Positions 16,466 to 26,542 are shown, numbered from the stretch's first letter. The stretch is DNA of 64,000 bases from Fibrobacterota bacterium (GCA_023436205.1 JAEZKC010000093.1:41509-105508); one strand, 5' to 3'. Made by a program: numbers and translations. The notes: generated from the sequence alone by a model not told the origin.

Positions 16466-16538
16466 GCCGCTTTAGCTCAGTCGGTAGAGCAATGGACTGA
16501 AAATCCATGTGTCCGCAGTTCGATTCTGCGAGGCGGCA
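16466..16538 (+). tRNA. tRNA-Phe (anticodon GAA)
   Basis: A full 73-nt cloverleaf. Acceptor GCCGCTT/AGGCGGC, D arm GCTC/GAGC, anticodon stem ATGGA/TCCAT with loop CTGAAAA (anticodon GAA), T arm CGCAG/CTGCG with loop TTCGATT, discriminator A at 16538. CCA is not encoded. Confidence 0.96.
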
Positions 16539-16549
16539 TTTAAAAATAG

Positions 16550-16580
16550 GCCTGTACGAAAGTACGGGCTTTTTTGTTTT
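16550..16580 (+). terminator. Intrinsic terminator of the tRNA-Phe unit
   Basis: GCCTGTAC at 16550-16557 pairs with GTACGGGC at 16562-16569 (one G-U pair) over a GAAA loop, followed by a T-rich tract. Confidence 0.85.
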
Positions 16581-16599
16581 CTACAAACGTACCATTGGT

Positions 16600-19500
16600 C
16601 TATCTTCTAACTCCGACCAACCCTTTCACCAGTATCTTTCTTCCATCCAGCCCCCTCAACTCTCCAAGCACCTTGTATGTTCCACTGGAAACCCTGCGAC
16701 CATTATTATCCACTAGATCCCAGGTGGCTATTCTGTAATTTTTTCCAGAAACAATGCCATCCACATTCAGGTTCCGGCAAAGATTCCCCATTGCATCATA
16801 AATTCTGACAGTACCATCAGCAACTCGTCCCCCCTCAATGAAAAAGGTGGCTTTTCCACTGTTTTCGACTGGATTTGGAGCCACTCTCAATCGCATCTCC
16901 AAAGGTCGAGCCAAACCACCCGCTACTGATACAATAATCGGTCGGTCATTATTTACATGGGTGCTGATTCCGAACAAAGCTGTTACCTCCAAATCACCCG
17001 TAACATGCAAATCTCTTCTGGGATTTTCAAGAGAATTATCGCTCCAGCCCACGAACTGAAAACCATCAAGAGGAATTGCCCACACCTCTGATCCATTCGA
17101 GAAATGATTTACCTGCTGAAGAGAATCCCCCTCAAGATACCCGTTTTCTCCCGAATGATAGGACAGCGTATAGACATTTATTTTGAATTCAGCAGTAACG
17201 GTCAGATCAGAAGAGATCTCTCTGTCACATCTATGTGTCTCCACCAAACCATCAGACCAGGCTTCAAGATGATAACCACTATCGGGCATTGCCAAAATCG
17301 GCTTGCTTCCGCACGGATTTACAGTCTGCACACAGGATCCCATTAGCGATCCATTTCCATTACTCAGATAGGTACATGTAAATGAGGGGAATTTCCGCAA
17401 GTAGGGGTAATAGTTTCCCTCGTTGATGCCCCAATCAAGATCAAAATCCCAACCTTCGGAAGAAAAAGCAACCTGATTTTTCATCTGTCCTGAACTGAGA
17501 GCCTGACCGGCAGCGGAAATCTGCTGTTGCGAGGAAAGCGAATCCCAGAAACAGGCTGAGGTCAAAGCCGTTTCCCAGGAGTATCCGACAAAACCGCCGA
17601 TATGACCAATCCCGGCAACACGACCTGCAGAGTAAGATTTTTGCACCACTCCGGCATGATTTCCAATAAACCCGCCCACGTAATCTTTTCCATTTACATC
17701 CGCTACGGAATAGCAATTTGCCACAAAACTACCGCCAAGATTACCTGCAAGGCCACCGGTTATGAAACTGCCCTCGACCTCTCCTGAAGCATAGCAAAAT
17801 GAAATTGAGTCTCCCTCACTAGAACCGACTACCCCACCGGCAAACGAACTGGCAGAAACCAACGAAGATGAATGACTGTTCGAGAGATTGCTGCCAGCTA
17901 ATTCTCCCACCAAGCCGCCTGCCCTACTTTGAGCAGACAGGGTGCCCTTTGAAAAGCAGCCGAAGATTCGAGCCCCGGATGCAATACCAATCAACCCTCC
18001 AACTCTATTCTGACCAGAAATTACCCCGTCAAGAAATCCACAACTGTCGATGTGACCTGATACATAACCCGCCAAGGCGCCAACGTAGTCTCTACCTATT
18101 ATGGAATCAGCCTCTATCATTACACCGATCACATTCGCATTTTCATTGACAACCCCAAACAGTCCACAATAATCCTCAGTTGGCCGGTTTATATACAATC
18201 CACTAACATGGAATCCATTACCGTAAAAAGTTCCCTCAAAAGGAGATGCGGGACTACCGATTGGTCTCCAGCCACTCCCCAGCTCATCAATAGCATCCCT
18301 GAAGCCGGAAGCATCGATATCATTGGAAAGTTCATAGTAACTGTCAAGTGGATACAGCGAGTCTGTTCCAATTAAAGCTAACTGTTCCATTGAGCTGATC
18401 TGTCTCCCCCAGATTATAGATAGAGATAAATCAGAAGTCACACTGGAATCTTTACGCTCGGCTGAACGCACCCCGTCGCTCCAGGAAACAAAGAAGAATC
18501 CTTCCGATGCTTTGGCAATGACAGTCTGCCCATTTTCACCGAATGCGACTCTCTGCAGAGTGTCACCCTCAATGGAACCACAATCATCGGTAGAATAGTG
18601 AAGCGAAAACACTTCGGCCGCAAATTGTGCCGTAACAGTGACATCACCTGAAACAGTCAAGTCCTGACGCAAAGAGTCGGTTACCCCGTCACTCCATTTA
18701 ACAAAATGGAAATTGGGATCCGGAACAGCCACTACAACATCCGCTACTCCGTAATTCACAATCTGTTTTACCTCCCCGAGGACACTTCCAAACGCTCCGC
18801 AAGAATAGCTGAGGGTACAAACCGGAAAATATTTGAGGTAGGGAAAATAGTTATTTTCCGAAATTCCCCAGGCATCTGCAAAGTTCCAGTTGACAAATGT
18901 CGATTGCATTTTCAGTTCAACGGGTGTTTTCCCGATCCCACCCTGGGAAGCCTGTTGACCAGTACCCTGCAGATCCCAGAAGCAGCTTTCAAACGTTGAG
19001 GTATTACTGGCACCAACCAGACCACCCACTGCCGAATAGGCGAGGACCGTCCCTCTGCAGTAAAGATTTTTGAATGTGCTCTGCTGGGCTGACCCGACGA
19101 AGCCACCCGCAGAAAAAGAAGCATTTACATTTGAAACTGAATAACAGTTTGAGAAAAATCCATTGTTGACAGTTCCCACCAGCCCCCCCACAAAGGCGTT
19201 TCCCGAAACCGTACCGGAAGAATAGCATTGGATTATGGAATCTCCGGCAGATCCGCACAGTGTCCCCACATAATCCATCCCACTCACATCTGAAAAACTG
19301 AAGCTCGATTGAATCACCCCTGAAGATGATCCTGCCAGACCACCGGTAGTGTTTCCCCCCTCGACTCTGACTCTTGCACTGGAATTCTCAATTACTCCAT
19401 CACTGCTTCCGACAAGCCCGCCAGTCACCATCTGACCTTTCAGGGTTCCGCTTATCTGGCAACCAGATAACAATCCATAATTGCATCCTGCCAGGGCACC

Positions 19501-21072
19501 CACGAACATTTTGCCGTTAACTGAATCGACACTGACTTTCAAATTTCGAACAGATCCCTTATTATCTACAATACAGAACAGACCAACATAATTGGAATCA
19601 GGTCTATTTATGTGCAGACCAGTAATTGAGTTACCCATGCCGTCAAAATCACCAGCAAACCGCAGAATACCGCTACCGATTGGTTTGAACCCCTGTCCGT
19701 TGTCCCAATTCCGAGTCTGACTGGCGTCGATCGATTTTTCCAATCTGTAAAAACCATCCAGAGGATATGAGGAATCGCTGCCTATTTTCTGTAAATCAGT
19801 AATAGTATCAATGTACCTGCCCCATACCACAGAGGCATGTCTGCCCTCCACGACATTAGAATCCCTGCGTTCTTCGGCCACCACACCATCGCTCCATTTA
19901 ACAAAAAAGAAGCCGGTATCAGCTACAGCTCTTACGGTACTACCACTTGCTCCGTACTGTACAACTTGAACAGTATCCCCTACGATTCTCCCCCCGTTTT
20001 CTGCACCATAGTGAAGCGTAAACTGATCAATAGCAAAGAGAGCAGTGACGGATATACTGGATGAGGTATGGTGATCACTTCGGGAGGAAGCTGAAACGTC
20101 ATCACTCCATTTTACAAAATGATAGTGAGTGTCAGCCACCGCAACTACCGGAAATGATGCACCCTTATTTACAACCTGCAGGCGGTGTCCGGTCACAGTA
20201 CCATCAAAGGAGGCTGAGTAGGAAAGAGAATAGGAAGAGAACTCTTTAAGAAAAGGGTAGAACGTATTATCCTGAATGCCCCAGATACTCTCGAAGTTCC
20301 ACCCGGAATAAGTACTCTGCATGAACAGCTCTTCAGTGCTGCGTCCCTGACCGCCCGCGGAGCCAGCCTGATTGGATACAGAGGCATCCCAATAGCAGGA
20401 ATTCATCTGACCTCCCAAATCCTGACCACATAAACCTCCGGCTAAACTAGAAGCAGTCACCCGCACCACAGCAAAACAGTTTTGAAAAACGCTCTGATTT
20501 TTCCCGACAAGCCCCCCGGCAGTGCTTGCTGCATTCAGTGCACCAAAGGAATAGCAATTCTCAACAGTGCCCCCTGCACTGCCCCCGAAAAGACCTCCTA
20601 CATAATACCTGCCTTTTAGATGACAATTCGAAAAACAGTTGCTCAGAGAACCCTGGTTTCCTACCCACCCCACGACTCCACCCACGTAATCCTTCCCGAC
20701 TATAGTATCAGACTGGACACCAATATTCCTAATGGTTCCACCGTTGGAAACTACTCCAAAAAGTCCAATATTATTCTGATCAGGACGGTTGATATACAAA
20801 CCCCTCACAATGTTTCCATTTCCATCAAAAATACCTGTAAAAGGAGTTGTGTAATTTCCTATCGGAGTAAAACCCTCAGGTCGGGTATGAGTTTCAGAGG
20901 CATCAATGTCTGCTGTAAGCAGGTAATCGCCATTTAGGGGATAATTGGGATCACTACCGATTTTTTCAAGATCAGAGAGTGTGGAGATGTTAATGGCTGC
21001 TTCTGCAGTGAATAGTAACCCGATCGCAAAAACCGGGATTAGCCTGAAAAGTGGGACAGTTATTGATTTCAT
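16600..21072 (-). CDS. Giant secreted GLUG/InlB-B-repeat surface protein with FlgD-like C-terminal domain
   Basis: A 1490-residue secreted protein. The start at ATG 21070-21072 gives a signal peptide (VFAIGLLFTAEA). The body has three long units beginning near residues 28, 419 and 889, each opening with D/E-x-L-x-x-IG-(S/T)-D-x-x-YPL. Each unit holds several GLUG motifs (xVGGLVG, AGGLVG), a C-F/Y-W-D box, a WGI-N-YPYLK box, and two divergent InlB-type B repeats ending FVKWSDGV-x-x-x-R-D. The end (1392-1490) is a FlgD-Ig/sorting-like beta domain (VRIYDAMGNL, WDLVDNNGRRVSSGTY). GLUG and B repeats occur in adhesins, so cell-surface binding is likely; the target is unknown. This is the longest gene in the window and is monocistronic. 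Confidence 0.85.
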   Translation of the reverse strand: MKSITVPLFRLIPVFAIGLLFTAEAAINISTLSDLEKIGSDPNYPLNGDYLLTADIDASETHTRPEGFTPIGNYTTPFTGIFDGNGNIVRGLYINRPDQNNIGLFGVVSNGGTIRNIGVQSDTIVGKDYVGGVVGWVGNQGSLSNCFSNCHLKGRYYVGGLFGGSAGGTVENCYSFGALNAASTAGGLVGKNQSVFQNCFAVVRVTASSLAGGLCGQDLGGQMNSCYWDASVSNQAGSAGGQGRSTEELFMQSTYSGWNFESIWGIQDNTFYPFLKEFSSYSLSYSASFDGTVTGHRLQVVNKGASFPVVAVADTHYHFVKWSDDVSASSRSDHHTSSSISVTALFAIDQFTLHYGAENGGRIVGDTVQVVQYGASGSTVRAVADTGFFFVKWSDGVVAEERRDSNVVEGRHASVVWGRYIDTITDLQKIGSDSSYPLDGFYRLEKSIDASQTRNWDNGQGFKPIGSGILRFAGDFDGMGNSITGLHINRPDSNYVGLFCIVDNKGSVRNLKVSVDSVNGKMFVGALAGCNYGLLSGCQISGTLKGQMVTGGLVGSSDGVIENSSARVRVEGGNTTGGLAGSSSGVIQSSFSFSDVSGMDYVGTLCGSAGDSIIQCYSSGTVSGNAFVGGLVGTVNNGFFSNCYSVSNVNASFSAGGFVGSAQQSTFKNLYCRGTVLAYSAVGGLVGASNTSTFESCFWDLQGTGQQASQGGIGKTPVELKMQSTFVNWNFADAWGISENNYFPYLKYFPVCTLSYSCGAFGSVLGEVKQIVNYGVADVVVAVPDPNFHFVKWSDGVTDSLRQDLTVSGDVTVTAQFAAEVFSLHYSTDDCGSIEGDTLQRVAFGENGQTVIAKASEGFFFVSWSDGVRSAERKDSSVTSDLSLSIIWGRQISSMEQLALIGTDSLYPLDSYYELSNDIDASGFRDAIDELGSGWRPIGSPASPFEGTFYGNGFHVSGLYINRPTEDYCGLFGVVNENANVIGVMIEADSIIGRDYVGALAGYVSGHIDSCGFLDGVISGQNRVGGLIGIASGARIFGCFSKGTLSAQSRAGGLVGELAGSNLSNSHSSSLVSASSFAGGVVGSSEGDSISFCYASGEVEGSFITGGLAGNLGGSFVANCYSVADVNGKDYVGGFIGNHAGVVQKSYSAGRVAGIGHIGGFVGYSWETALTSACFWDSLSSQQQISAAGQALSSGQMKNQVAFSSEGWDFDLDWGINEGNYYPYLRKFPSFTCTYLSNGNGSLMGSCVQTVNPCGSKPILAMPDSGYHLEAWSDGLVETHRCDREISSDLTVTAEFKINVYTLSYHSGENGYLEGDSLQQVNHFSNGSEVWAIPLDGFQFVGWSDNSLENPRRDLHVTGDLEVTALFGISTHVNNDRPIIVSVAGGLARPLEMRLRVAPNPVENSGKATFFIEGGRVADGTVRIYDAMGNLCRNLNVDGIVSGKNYRIATWDLVDNNGRRVSSGTYKVLGELRGLDGRKILVKGLVGVRR

Positions 21073-21286
21073 TACGGAGCAACTCCCCCCGGGGTAGAGG
21101 CAAAAATGCACCTGTGAAGTAGCAGATTGTATTACATTATTATAATGCAATATAAGGAAAAACGTCAAGCTTTAAGACCATAGAGAAACTCTTTATTTGC
21201 GAATAATCCCGTATACAGATTTAAAGGCAATTCTAGTCGGAGATTTGTAAGCGGGAAGGAACTGGATAGGAGATCAATGAGACCGC

Positions 21287-22105
21287 TTAGGTTCCGGTGA
21301 AGAAATTGGTTTCAAAATACCGGCTTTTAAGCACTTCCATGAAAGTGCCTTTTTTTCGAGTGCGCTCGACTTTAAAAAAGATCCCGGATGCAAGTGATGG
21401 AAACCAGCGAGCCAGAGGTTTGGCCATCCAGGGAACAAAAGGATAAAATCCGCTCCCTTTCGTTTCCTTCAGTTCAAAAAACGAGTCTGCCTGAATAAAC
21501 GAACTGAAGCCGGGCTTGGTGAATCCTCTTATATGTGGACCAAGCACCTTAATACTGGTTGGCTGTTCCCCCAGCAGAAGTGCAAAACGATCATGCCAGG
21601 CGGCCAAGTTGGGAACCCCGACTATAAGAGTCCCGCCCTTTTTCAAAATTCTGGAGATTTCAGAAAAGATGAAAAACAGCTCCTTGCAGTGCTCAATTAC
21701 CTGATTGATAATTATGATATCGAAAAAATCATCTTTGAACGGAAATGGATCTCGTTCAATATTTATATCGGATGGGGTAATCCCTTTACTGATACACTCA
21801 AGGCGGTATGGTTCATGATTTTCAATGGCAAAAAGATTAACTCTTTGCCCGTAGGTGGCTTTCAAGGTAGTTAGTTCCTCTGCCTTCCCGCAGCCCACAT
21901 CCAAAATGTTAAAACTCTTCTCCTGTGCGGCACAGTGGATGACTTCTTCACACCAGTTATGAATCACATCCCTGCCGTACACAAGATGCTGGGATGATTT
22001 CTTGAACTTCATCCCAAATCTGTAAAAGGCACCGAAAATTCCCATAAACAGTATTTGATCCTCGTTTTTGATAAAATAATCGATTGGGATGCTAAGTACC
22101 TGCAT
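21287..22105 (-). CDS. Class I SAM-dependent methyltransferase
   Basis: A 272-residue protein of the Methyltransf_11/25 type. Motif I is ILDVGCGKAEEL (about 69-80). Motif II region FDIIIINQVIEH (about 128-139) and motif III LKKGGTLIVGVPN (about 153-165) follow. The first 30 residues are hydrophobic and poorly conserved-looking; an internal ATG (MGIFGAFYRF) with GAGGA upstream may be the true start. Substrate unknown; similar proteins are found with sugar or lipid modification genes, but here the neighbours are unrelated. Confidence 0.75.
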   Translation of the reverse strand: MQVLSIPIDYFIKNEDQILFMGIFGAFYRFGMKFKKSSQHLVYGRDVIHNWCEEVIHCAAQEKSFNILDVGCGKAEELTTLKATYGQRVNLFAIENHEPYRLECISKGITPSDINIERDPFPFKDDFFDIIIINQVIEHCKELFFIFSEISRILKKGGTLIVGVPNLAAWHDRFALLLGEQPTSIKVLGPHIRGFTKPGFSSFIQADSFFELKETKGSGFYPFVPWMAKPLARWFPSLASGIFFKVERTRKKGTFMEVLKSRYFETNFFTGT

Positions 22106-22216
22106 AATTTGCAGTTACAGATCTTTTTTGGAAATCAATACTTTTGTATTTATTTTGTTGAATAACTCTTATTCTGAAAACCAGCGTTATTTTTTTCCAA
22201 AGATGGGAAACTAACA

Positions 22217-23932
22217 ATGAAAAGGATATTCACCTCGCTTTCTGCCTTTCTCCTATTCTCCATGAATACCAGTGCTGATTTCGCCACTGATGATTACAAT
22301 CAGGCTATCCGAATGACTGTTAAATTCTTCGGAGGGCAGCGATGCGGTGACACACACAACTGGATGTTGCATGAAAATCCGGAGTTGCAGAAAAAGTACT
22401 GCCATACTCAGGACAAGTATAACGGCAATGATGTCAGCGGAGGATGGCACGATTGCGGGGATCACATCAAAGTGGCCACCACCATGGGATATGCGGCAGT
22501 GTGCCTGCTCAGTGCTTATGATGTTTGGCCCAATGCTTTCGAAGATGACCACAGTGAAACCTACGGTCCGCCCAACGGAATAGCAGATGTCCTTGATGAG
22601 GCGAAAATCGCCACAGATTTTTTCATCAAATCATTACCCGATGACAATACATTTGTATACTATGTAGGAAACGGCGACTTTGATCATCAGCGCTGGGTTA
22701 CCTCTTCTGCCCAATCAGATTCTTCGGTTGAAAAGGGTGGTGACCCGCGGCCCAGCACAGCATCCAGCAGTGCCGGTGGTGCTCAAGCTGCCAACTATGC
22801 TTCTGCTCTTGCCTTAATGGCAATGCACTACCCTGATCAGTCATACAAGGACCTGTGTCGCCAAACCGCCCTCAAGTTATACACTTATGCCAAAGCCCAT
22901 CCTGAAAACATAAATATCCCCACCTACTACCCAAGCCCTAATTCTGAAGTTTCCGATGAGCTAGGACTAGCGGCGATTCTCCTTTACAGACTCACCGGAG
23001 AAGAGTCTTACAAGACAGAAGCATTCAATTACCTGAAGGGCATATGGGAAAACAATGCGCCCCTGGCCTGGGACACTGTGGCCGATATCCTGTATTATTA
23101 TCTGGTGAAAGCTGATCCCAATGGAAATAACGGCAGCGGCGGTTTGATCCGGGACTTCATCAGAAAAAACGTGGAGAAGGGAATCGCCAGCGCCACAAGT
23201 TACGGGATCCCCTGGAACTGGTTTACAAGTAAATGGGGGACCAATAAACTTGCCTCCGGAAGCGCATTTTCCGCAGCACTCTATGTCAAGCTCATCGATG
23301 ACGGTGTGATTACCGGGGATAGAGGTCCAGCAAACACTTACAACCAGAAGATTGTTGACTACATGATGGGGAATAATGAATTCAATCACCCCTTTATTCA
23401 TGGATTCAAAGGAGATATGACTCACAGAGTCCACCACCGCAATGCCATGGGAAGAAATGACAATCCTCCCACAGAAGTCAAAAATGTTGCACCATTCCTC
23501 TTTGCTTCAGGAGCACTGCTGGGTGGTCCGGTCAGCGAGGGGCACTTTGATAACATTATTGAAGGTGGCAATTCCTTCATGGAAACAGAAAGCGGATGTG
23601 ATTACAATGGACCCTATGTGGCTGCCATCGCCAATATTGTCCAGAGACTCGATCCCAAAACCGTCTCGTCACCAGTCAAATTCAGCAGAAAGAACACAGG
23701 TTCCACCACCGTTCAGTGCAGGATTATAAACGGAAATTTGATTATGCAAAATAATAACAGTGGCTTTTCCAAGATTGAAGTGTTTAATATCAGTGGGAAA
23801 AAGGTGCTGGAAAAATCAGTCGGTAATGCGGAAGTGGCAATCTATGGTTTTTCCTCAGCAAAGGGCACCTATCTGGTTCGCCTTACGGGACATAATGCAA
23901 AACAAGAGTTTAATGTAGTCGCCAACAGATGA
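22217..23932 (+). CDS. Glycoside hydrolase family 9 cellulase with C-terminal sorting tail
   Basis: A 571-residue secreted endoglucanase. A signal peptide covers 1-20 (AFLLFSMNTSA). The GH9 catalytic domain extends to about 485: SGGWHDCGDHIK (about 74-85) carries the two nucleophilic-water aspartates, HRVHHRNA (about 400) is the conserved His block, and the acid Glu lies in MESGCDYNGPY-like sequence METESGCDY (about 455). No CBM3 or Ig domain precedes it. The last 80 residues form a sorting-type tail (KIEVFNISGKKVL, then KGTYLVRLTG) like that of the CE2 esterase. It hydrolyses beta-1,4-glucan. A terminator lies directly downstream. Confidence 0.92.
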   Translation: MKRIFTSLSAFLLFSMNTSADFATDDYNQAIRMTVKFFGGQRCGDTHNWMLHENPELQKKYCHTQDKYNGNDVSGGWHDCGDHIKVATTMGYAAVCLLSAYDVWPNAFEDDHSETYGPPNGIADVLDEAKIATDFFIKSLPDDNTFVYYVGNGDFDHQRWVTSSAQSDSSVEKGGDPRPSTASSSAGGAQAANYASALALMAMHYPDQSYKDLCRQTALKLYTYAKAHPENINIPTYYPSPNSEVSDELGLAAILLYRLTGEESYKTEAFNYLKGIWENNAPLAWDTVADILYYYLVKADPNGNNGSGGLIRDFIRKNVEKGIASATSYGIPWNWFTSKWGTNKLASGSAFSAALYVKLIDDGVITGDRGPANTYNQKIVDYMMGNNEFNHPFIHGFKGDMTHRVHHRNAMGRNDNPPTEVKNVAPFLFASGALLGGPVSEGHFDNIIEGGNSFMETESGCDYNGPYVAAIANIVQRLDPKTVSSPVKFSRKNTGSTTVQCRIINGNLIMQNNNSGFSKIEVFNISGKKVLEKSVGNAEVAIYGFSSAKGTYLVRLTGHNAKQEFNVVANR

Positions 23933-23938
23933 CAGTGC

Positions 23939-23966
23939 AAGGGGTGAGCCTCTCACCCCTTCTTTT
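23939..23966 (+). terminator. Intrinsic terminator of the GH9 gene
   Basis: AAGGGGTGAG at 23939-23948 pairs perfectly with CTCACCCCTT at 23952-23961 over a 3-nt loop, followed by CTTTT. Confidence 0.85.
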
Positions 23967-24037
23967 CCGCACTTCAGCATTATTGTCAGAGTCTATTTAT
24001 TGGGGGCGGCATCGGCAACAAGCCAGCAGTTAGTGAA

Positions 24038-25450
24038 TCAGTCCTGAACTCTGACTGTCAGATTTCCCTTAGCCAGAATAACAGTGCGAAAGCAGTTTTC
24101 GGTAAGCTGAATTCCACCAATGGAGAGTGAATCAATCCGTCCGTTAAGGAAAACACCTTTGTAGATTTCCTTGTTGCTGAGCATCTGCTGGGCAACCAAA
24201 TGTGCCTCAAGCAGTTTTTCCTTTAGAGGGAAACTCAGAAGAGGTTTTATTTTGGACATAATTACGCCCTGAAAAAGCCAGCCGGCTGTAGACTGCAATG
24301 CGCTTTTGGTGGTGAGGTCGTAGTCAAGGTCCTCTATTGAGAGAACAGATTTCTTTTCATCATAGACCATCCTGCCCACCACAAACACTCTACCGCGGAA
24401 CGAACCGGTAAGATCGAGCTTTACCACCGTAAAACCATCAATACCCTGCACTTCCACATCCTGAACAATTACCCTTTGCTTTCCTGAACCGAACTCCTTG
24501 CCCATTAACTGTTCACGACTTATAAGGGTAGCCTGCTCAAATGACAGTTCAGAATAAAGATTCACGACAAAAGTGGAATCCACTTTACCCGGAATAGCGA
24601 AATCGGGGAGTCCCGCCTTGATCACCGTGTCCGGCTTTTCTCCGATATATGTTTCGGCAATGGTTTTAACGCCGATGGAGCTCCGGATAATGCCCTCAGA
24701 GCCTTCAAGCTGAGTCATGTAAACATCGGTGGGAGTGAGCTTGAGCCAGAGAGGCCGTGGGTTATCGGGAATGGGAAAGGATATGGGCTCCTGAAGCTGA
24801 TTCCACAGAGGAGTAAGGGTTTTCTTGATGCTCAAGGTTCCGGAAATGCTCTTATCGATAATGCCGCCGATAGTAGAATACTGCTTTGCCAAAATAAAAT
24901 CAGCAACCGGCTTTACAGGTATGGATATGAAATGGATCTTCACTATCGGATCGGTAGTCCATGTATACCCCTCGGGCTTGGTCATGGTCACAAGCTTCCA
25001 GTCATTCTTCAGAAAAATTCTCGACCGCAAAGTGAGTGCGATTCCCGCATCAACATCCTGATATTCGGTATGGGAGAGCCCCAGAGCTCCTATCGTAAAG
25101 GAAAACCGCAGAGATATTTTAAGAGGGACATGATACCGAAGCTCATCAGCCTCGAGTGATATTCTTATACTGTCCTGTTTCCAAACGCGAACACCCACAT
25201 TTTTAAAACTCCCCAGTGTCATAGTGTCACATTGCCATATCAAACCACTCAGCTGCTCGTTTATCATATTCTCGATATACTTTGTTTTAATTTCCATCGG
25301 GATATTGATAGTGGAAGGAACAGGAGTAAAAGCCTCAGCGCGAGCTCTATCGGCAGGGATCTCCGGAGCGCCGGCATAACGAACACGACTTGCACACTGC
25401 ACAAGCGCCAAAATGAAGAAAACAATCAGAAGTGATCTTAATGTACGCAC
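24038..25450 (-). CDS. DUF4403-family lipoprotein
   Basis: A 470-residue protein that begins with a lipoprotein signal (FFILALVQC, Cys19). The long beta-rich body opens with STINIPMEIKTKYIENMINEQL, the pattern I associate with DUF4403, whose fold resembles tubular lipid-binding (TULIP-like) proteins. Alternating strands continue to the end, with DGFTVVKLDLTGSFRGRV near 345-360. Function is unestablished; an envelope role is likely from the lipobox. It is the first or only gene of its unit; arginase lies upstream on the same strand 80 bp away. Confidence 0.7.
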   Translation of the reverse strand: MRTLRSLLIVFFILALVQCASRVRYAGAPEIPADRARAEAFTPVPSTINIPMEIKTKYIENMINEQLSGLIWQCDTMTLGSFKNVGVRVWKQDSIRISLEADELRYHVPLKISLRFSFTIGALGLSHTEYQDVDAGIALTLRSRIFLKNDWKLVTMTKPEGYTWTTDPIVKIHFISIPVKPVADFILAKQYSTIGGIIDKSISGTLSIKKTLTPLWNQLQEPISFPIPDNPRPLWLKLTPTDVYMTQLEGSEGIIRSSIGVKTIAETYIGEKPDTVIKAGLPDFAIPGKVDSTFVVNLYSELSFEQATLISREQLMGKEFGSGKQRVIVQDVEVQGIDGFTVVKLDLTGSFRGRVFVVGRMVYDEKKSVLSIEDLDYDLTTKSALQSTAGWLFQGVIMSKIKPLLSFPLKEKLLEAHLVAQQMLSNKEIYKGVFLNGRIDSLSIGGIQLTENCFRTVILAKGNLTVRVQD

Positions 25451-25531
25451 AGTTTGGGTGACCTCATAGTTGCTGAACGAAACATCATCAGCAATATAAT
25501 ATCTGAATAGGTATAATAAAAGACAAGGAGC

Positions 25532-26419
25532 CTACAGTATCTGCTTTCCTAAAAGGGAGCAGGCGAGTTCCACAGCCATGCTGGCAGTAGAGTTTCGATA
25601 ATCGAGAATTGGGTTGATTTCCACGATATCCATTGAACAAAGGAGTGAAGAATCGGCGATGAGTTCCATGGCCAGGTGTGCCTCACGGTAGGTAAGCCCA
25701 CCCTGGGCAGGGGTGCCTACGCCGGGTGCTACCTGAGGATCGACAGCGTCCATATCGAGGCTGACATGAATTCTACCCAGGTGAGAAAGGTAGGTGAGTG
25801 CCTCCTTCACGACCACCCCAATACCGCGCTCGTCGATTTCCCGCATGGTATAGATGCGAATGCCGCTGTTTTTAAGCATAGTTCGCTCATCGTAGTCGAG
25901 ATCTCTAACACCTAACAACACCACATCTTCTGCATCTAACTTTGCACCCGGGCGCCCGGCATTCACCAGCTCAGGAATTCCATAGCCAAGAAGCACCGAC
26001 AGGGGCATACCATGAATATTACCGTTTGGGGATGTCTGGGGAAGATTAAAATCGCCATGTCCGTCTACCCAGATTACACCTGCAGGCTTTTCGTATGTTA
26101 CCGCCCCCACCGTCCCTATGGATAAGGAGTGGTCTCCTCCTAAAAAAAGAGGCAGGTGGCCGTGGCTTAGAGCCGATGTGCCTGCCTCGTAGATTCTGTT
26201 ACATACTTTTTCTATGTATGGGGCATATCCGCTTGCCGAGGTCGGGGGCAGGTGCTCCCTCACCGGAACGGCAATATTACCAGAATCTTCCACATCATAG
26301 CCCAAAGCCCGGAGTTTCGAAGCCAATCCGGCATAGCGGATTGCGCTGGGCCCCATATCCACCCCTCTACGGGTCTGACCCAAGTCCAATGGTATGCCGA
26401 TAATCTCAATCGATTCCAT
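25532..26419 (-). CDS. rocF: Arginase
   Basis: A 295-residue arginase of usual length, converting arginine to ornithine and urea with two Mn ions. Metal ligands: His in LGGDHSLSIG (about 97), Asp-x-His-x-Asp in VDGHGDF (about 118-124) and the two Asp of SLDMDAVDP (about 221-229). The arginine-binding loop SPNGNIHGMP is intact. DGHGD differs from the more common DAHGD/DAHAD by Ala to Gly, with all ligands kept. Agmatinase was considered; the ETSPSGN-like loop (QTSPNGN) favours arginase. No urease gene is nearby. Confidence 0.9.
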   Translation of the reverse strand: MESIEIIGIPLDLGQTRRGVDMGPSAIRYAGLASKLRALGYDVEDSGNIAVPVREHLPPTSASGYAPYIEKVCNRIYEAGTSALSHGHLPLFLGGDHSLSIGTVGAVTYEKPAGVIWVDGHGDFNLPQTSPNGNIHGMPLSVLLGYGIPELVNAGRPGAKLDAEDVVLLGVRDLDYDERTMLKNSGIRIYTMREIDERGIGVVVKEALTYLSHLGRIHVSLDMDAVDPQVAPGVGTPAQGGLTYREAHLAMELIADSSLLCSMDIVEINPILDYRNSTASMAVELACSLLGKQIL

Positions 26420-26478
26420 ATTTAATATTCCAGCAAAAATTCGACCTCACCAAAGCAGATCCAAACGCTGGGGGGGGC

Positions 26479-26507
26479 TGGACAATTCAATAAACAGGTT
26501 GTATAAT
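26479..26507 (+). promoter_or_regulatory. Promoter of the receiver-domain gene
   Basis: TGGACA at 26479-26484 and TATAAT at 26502-26507, 17 bp apart, near the sigma-70 consensus; start about 26514, 29 nt before the ATG at 26543. Confidence 0.65.
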
Positions 26508-26542
26508 TGTAAAAAGTGTCAGAATTTCATTAGGGTGGTAGT

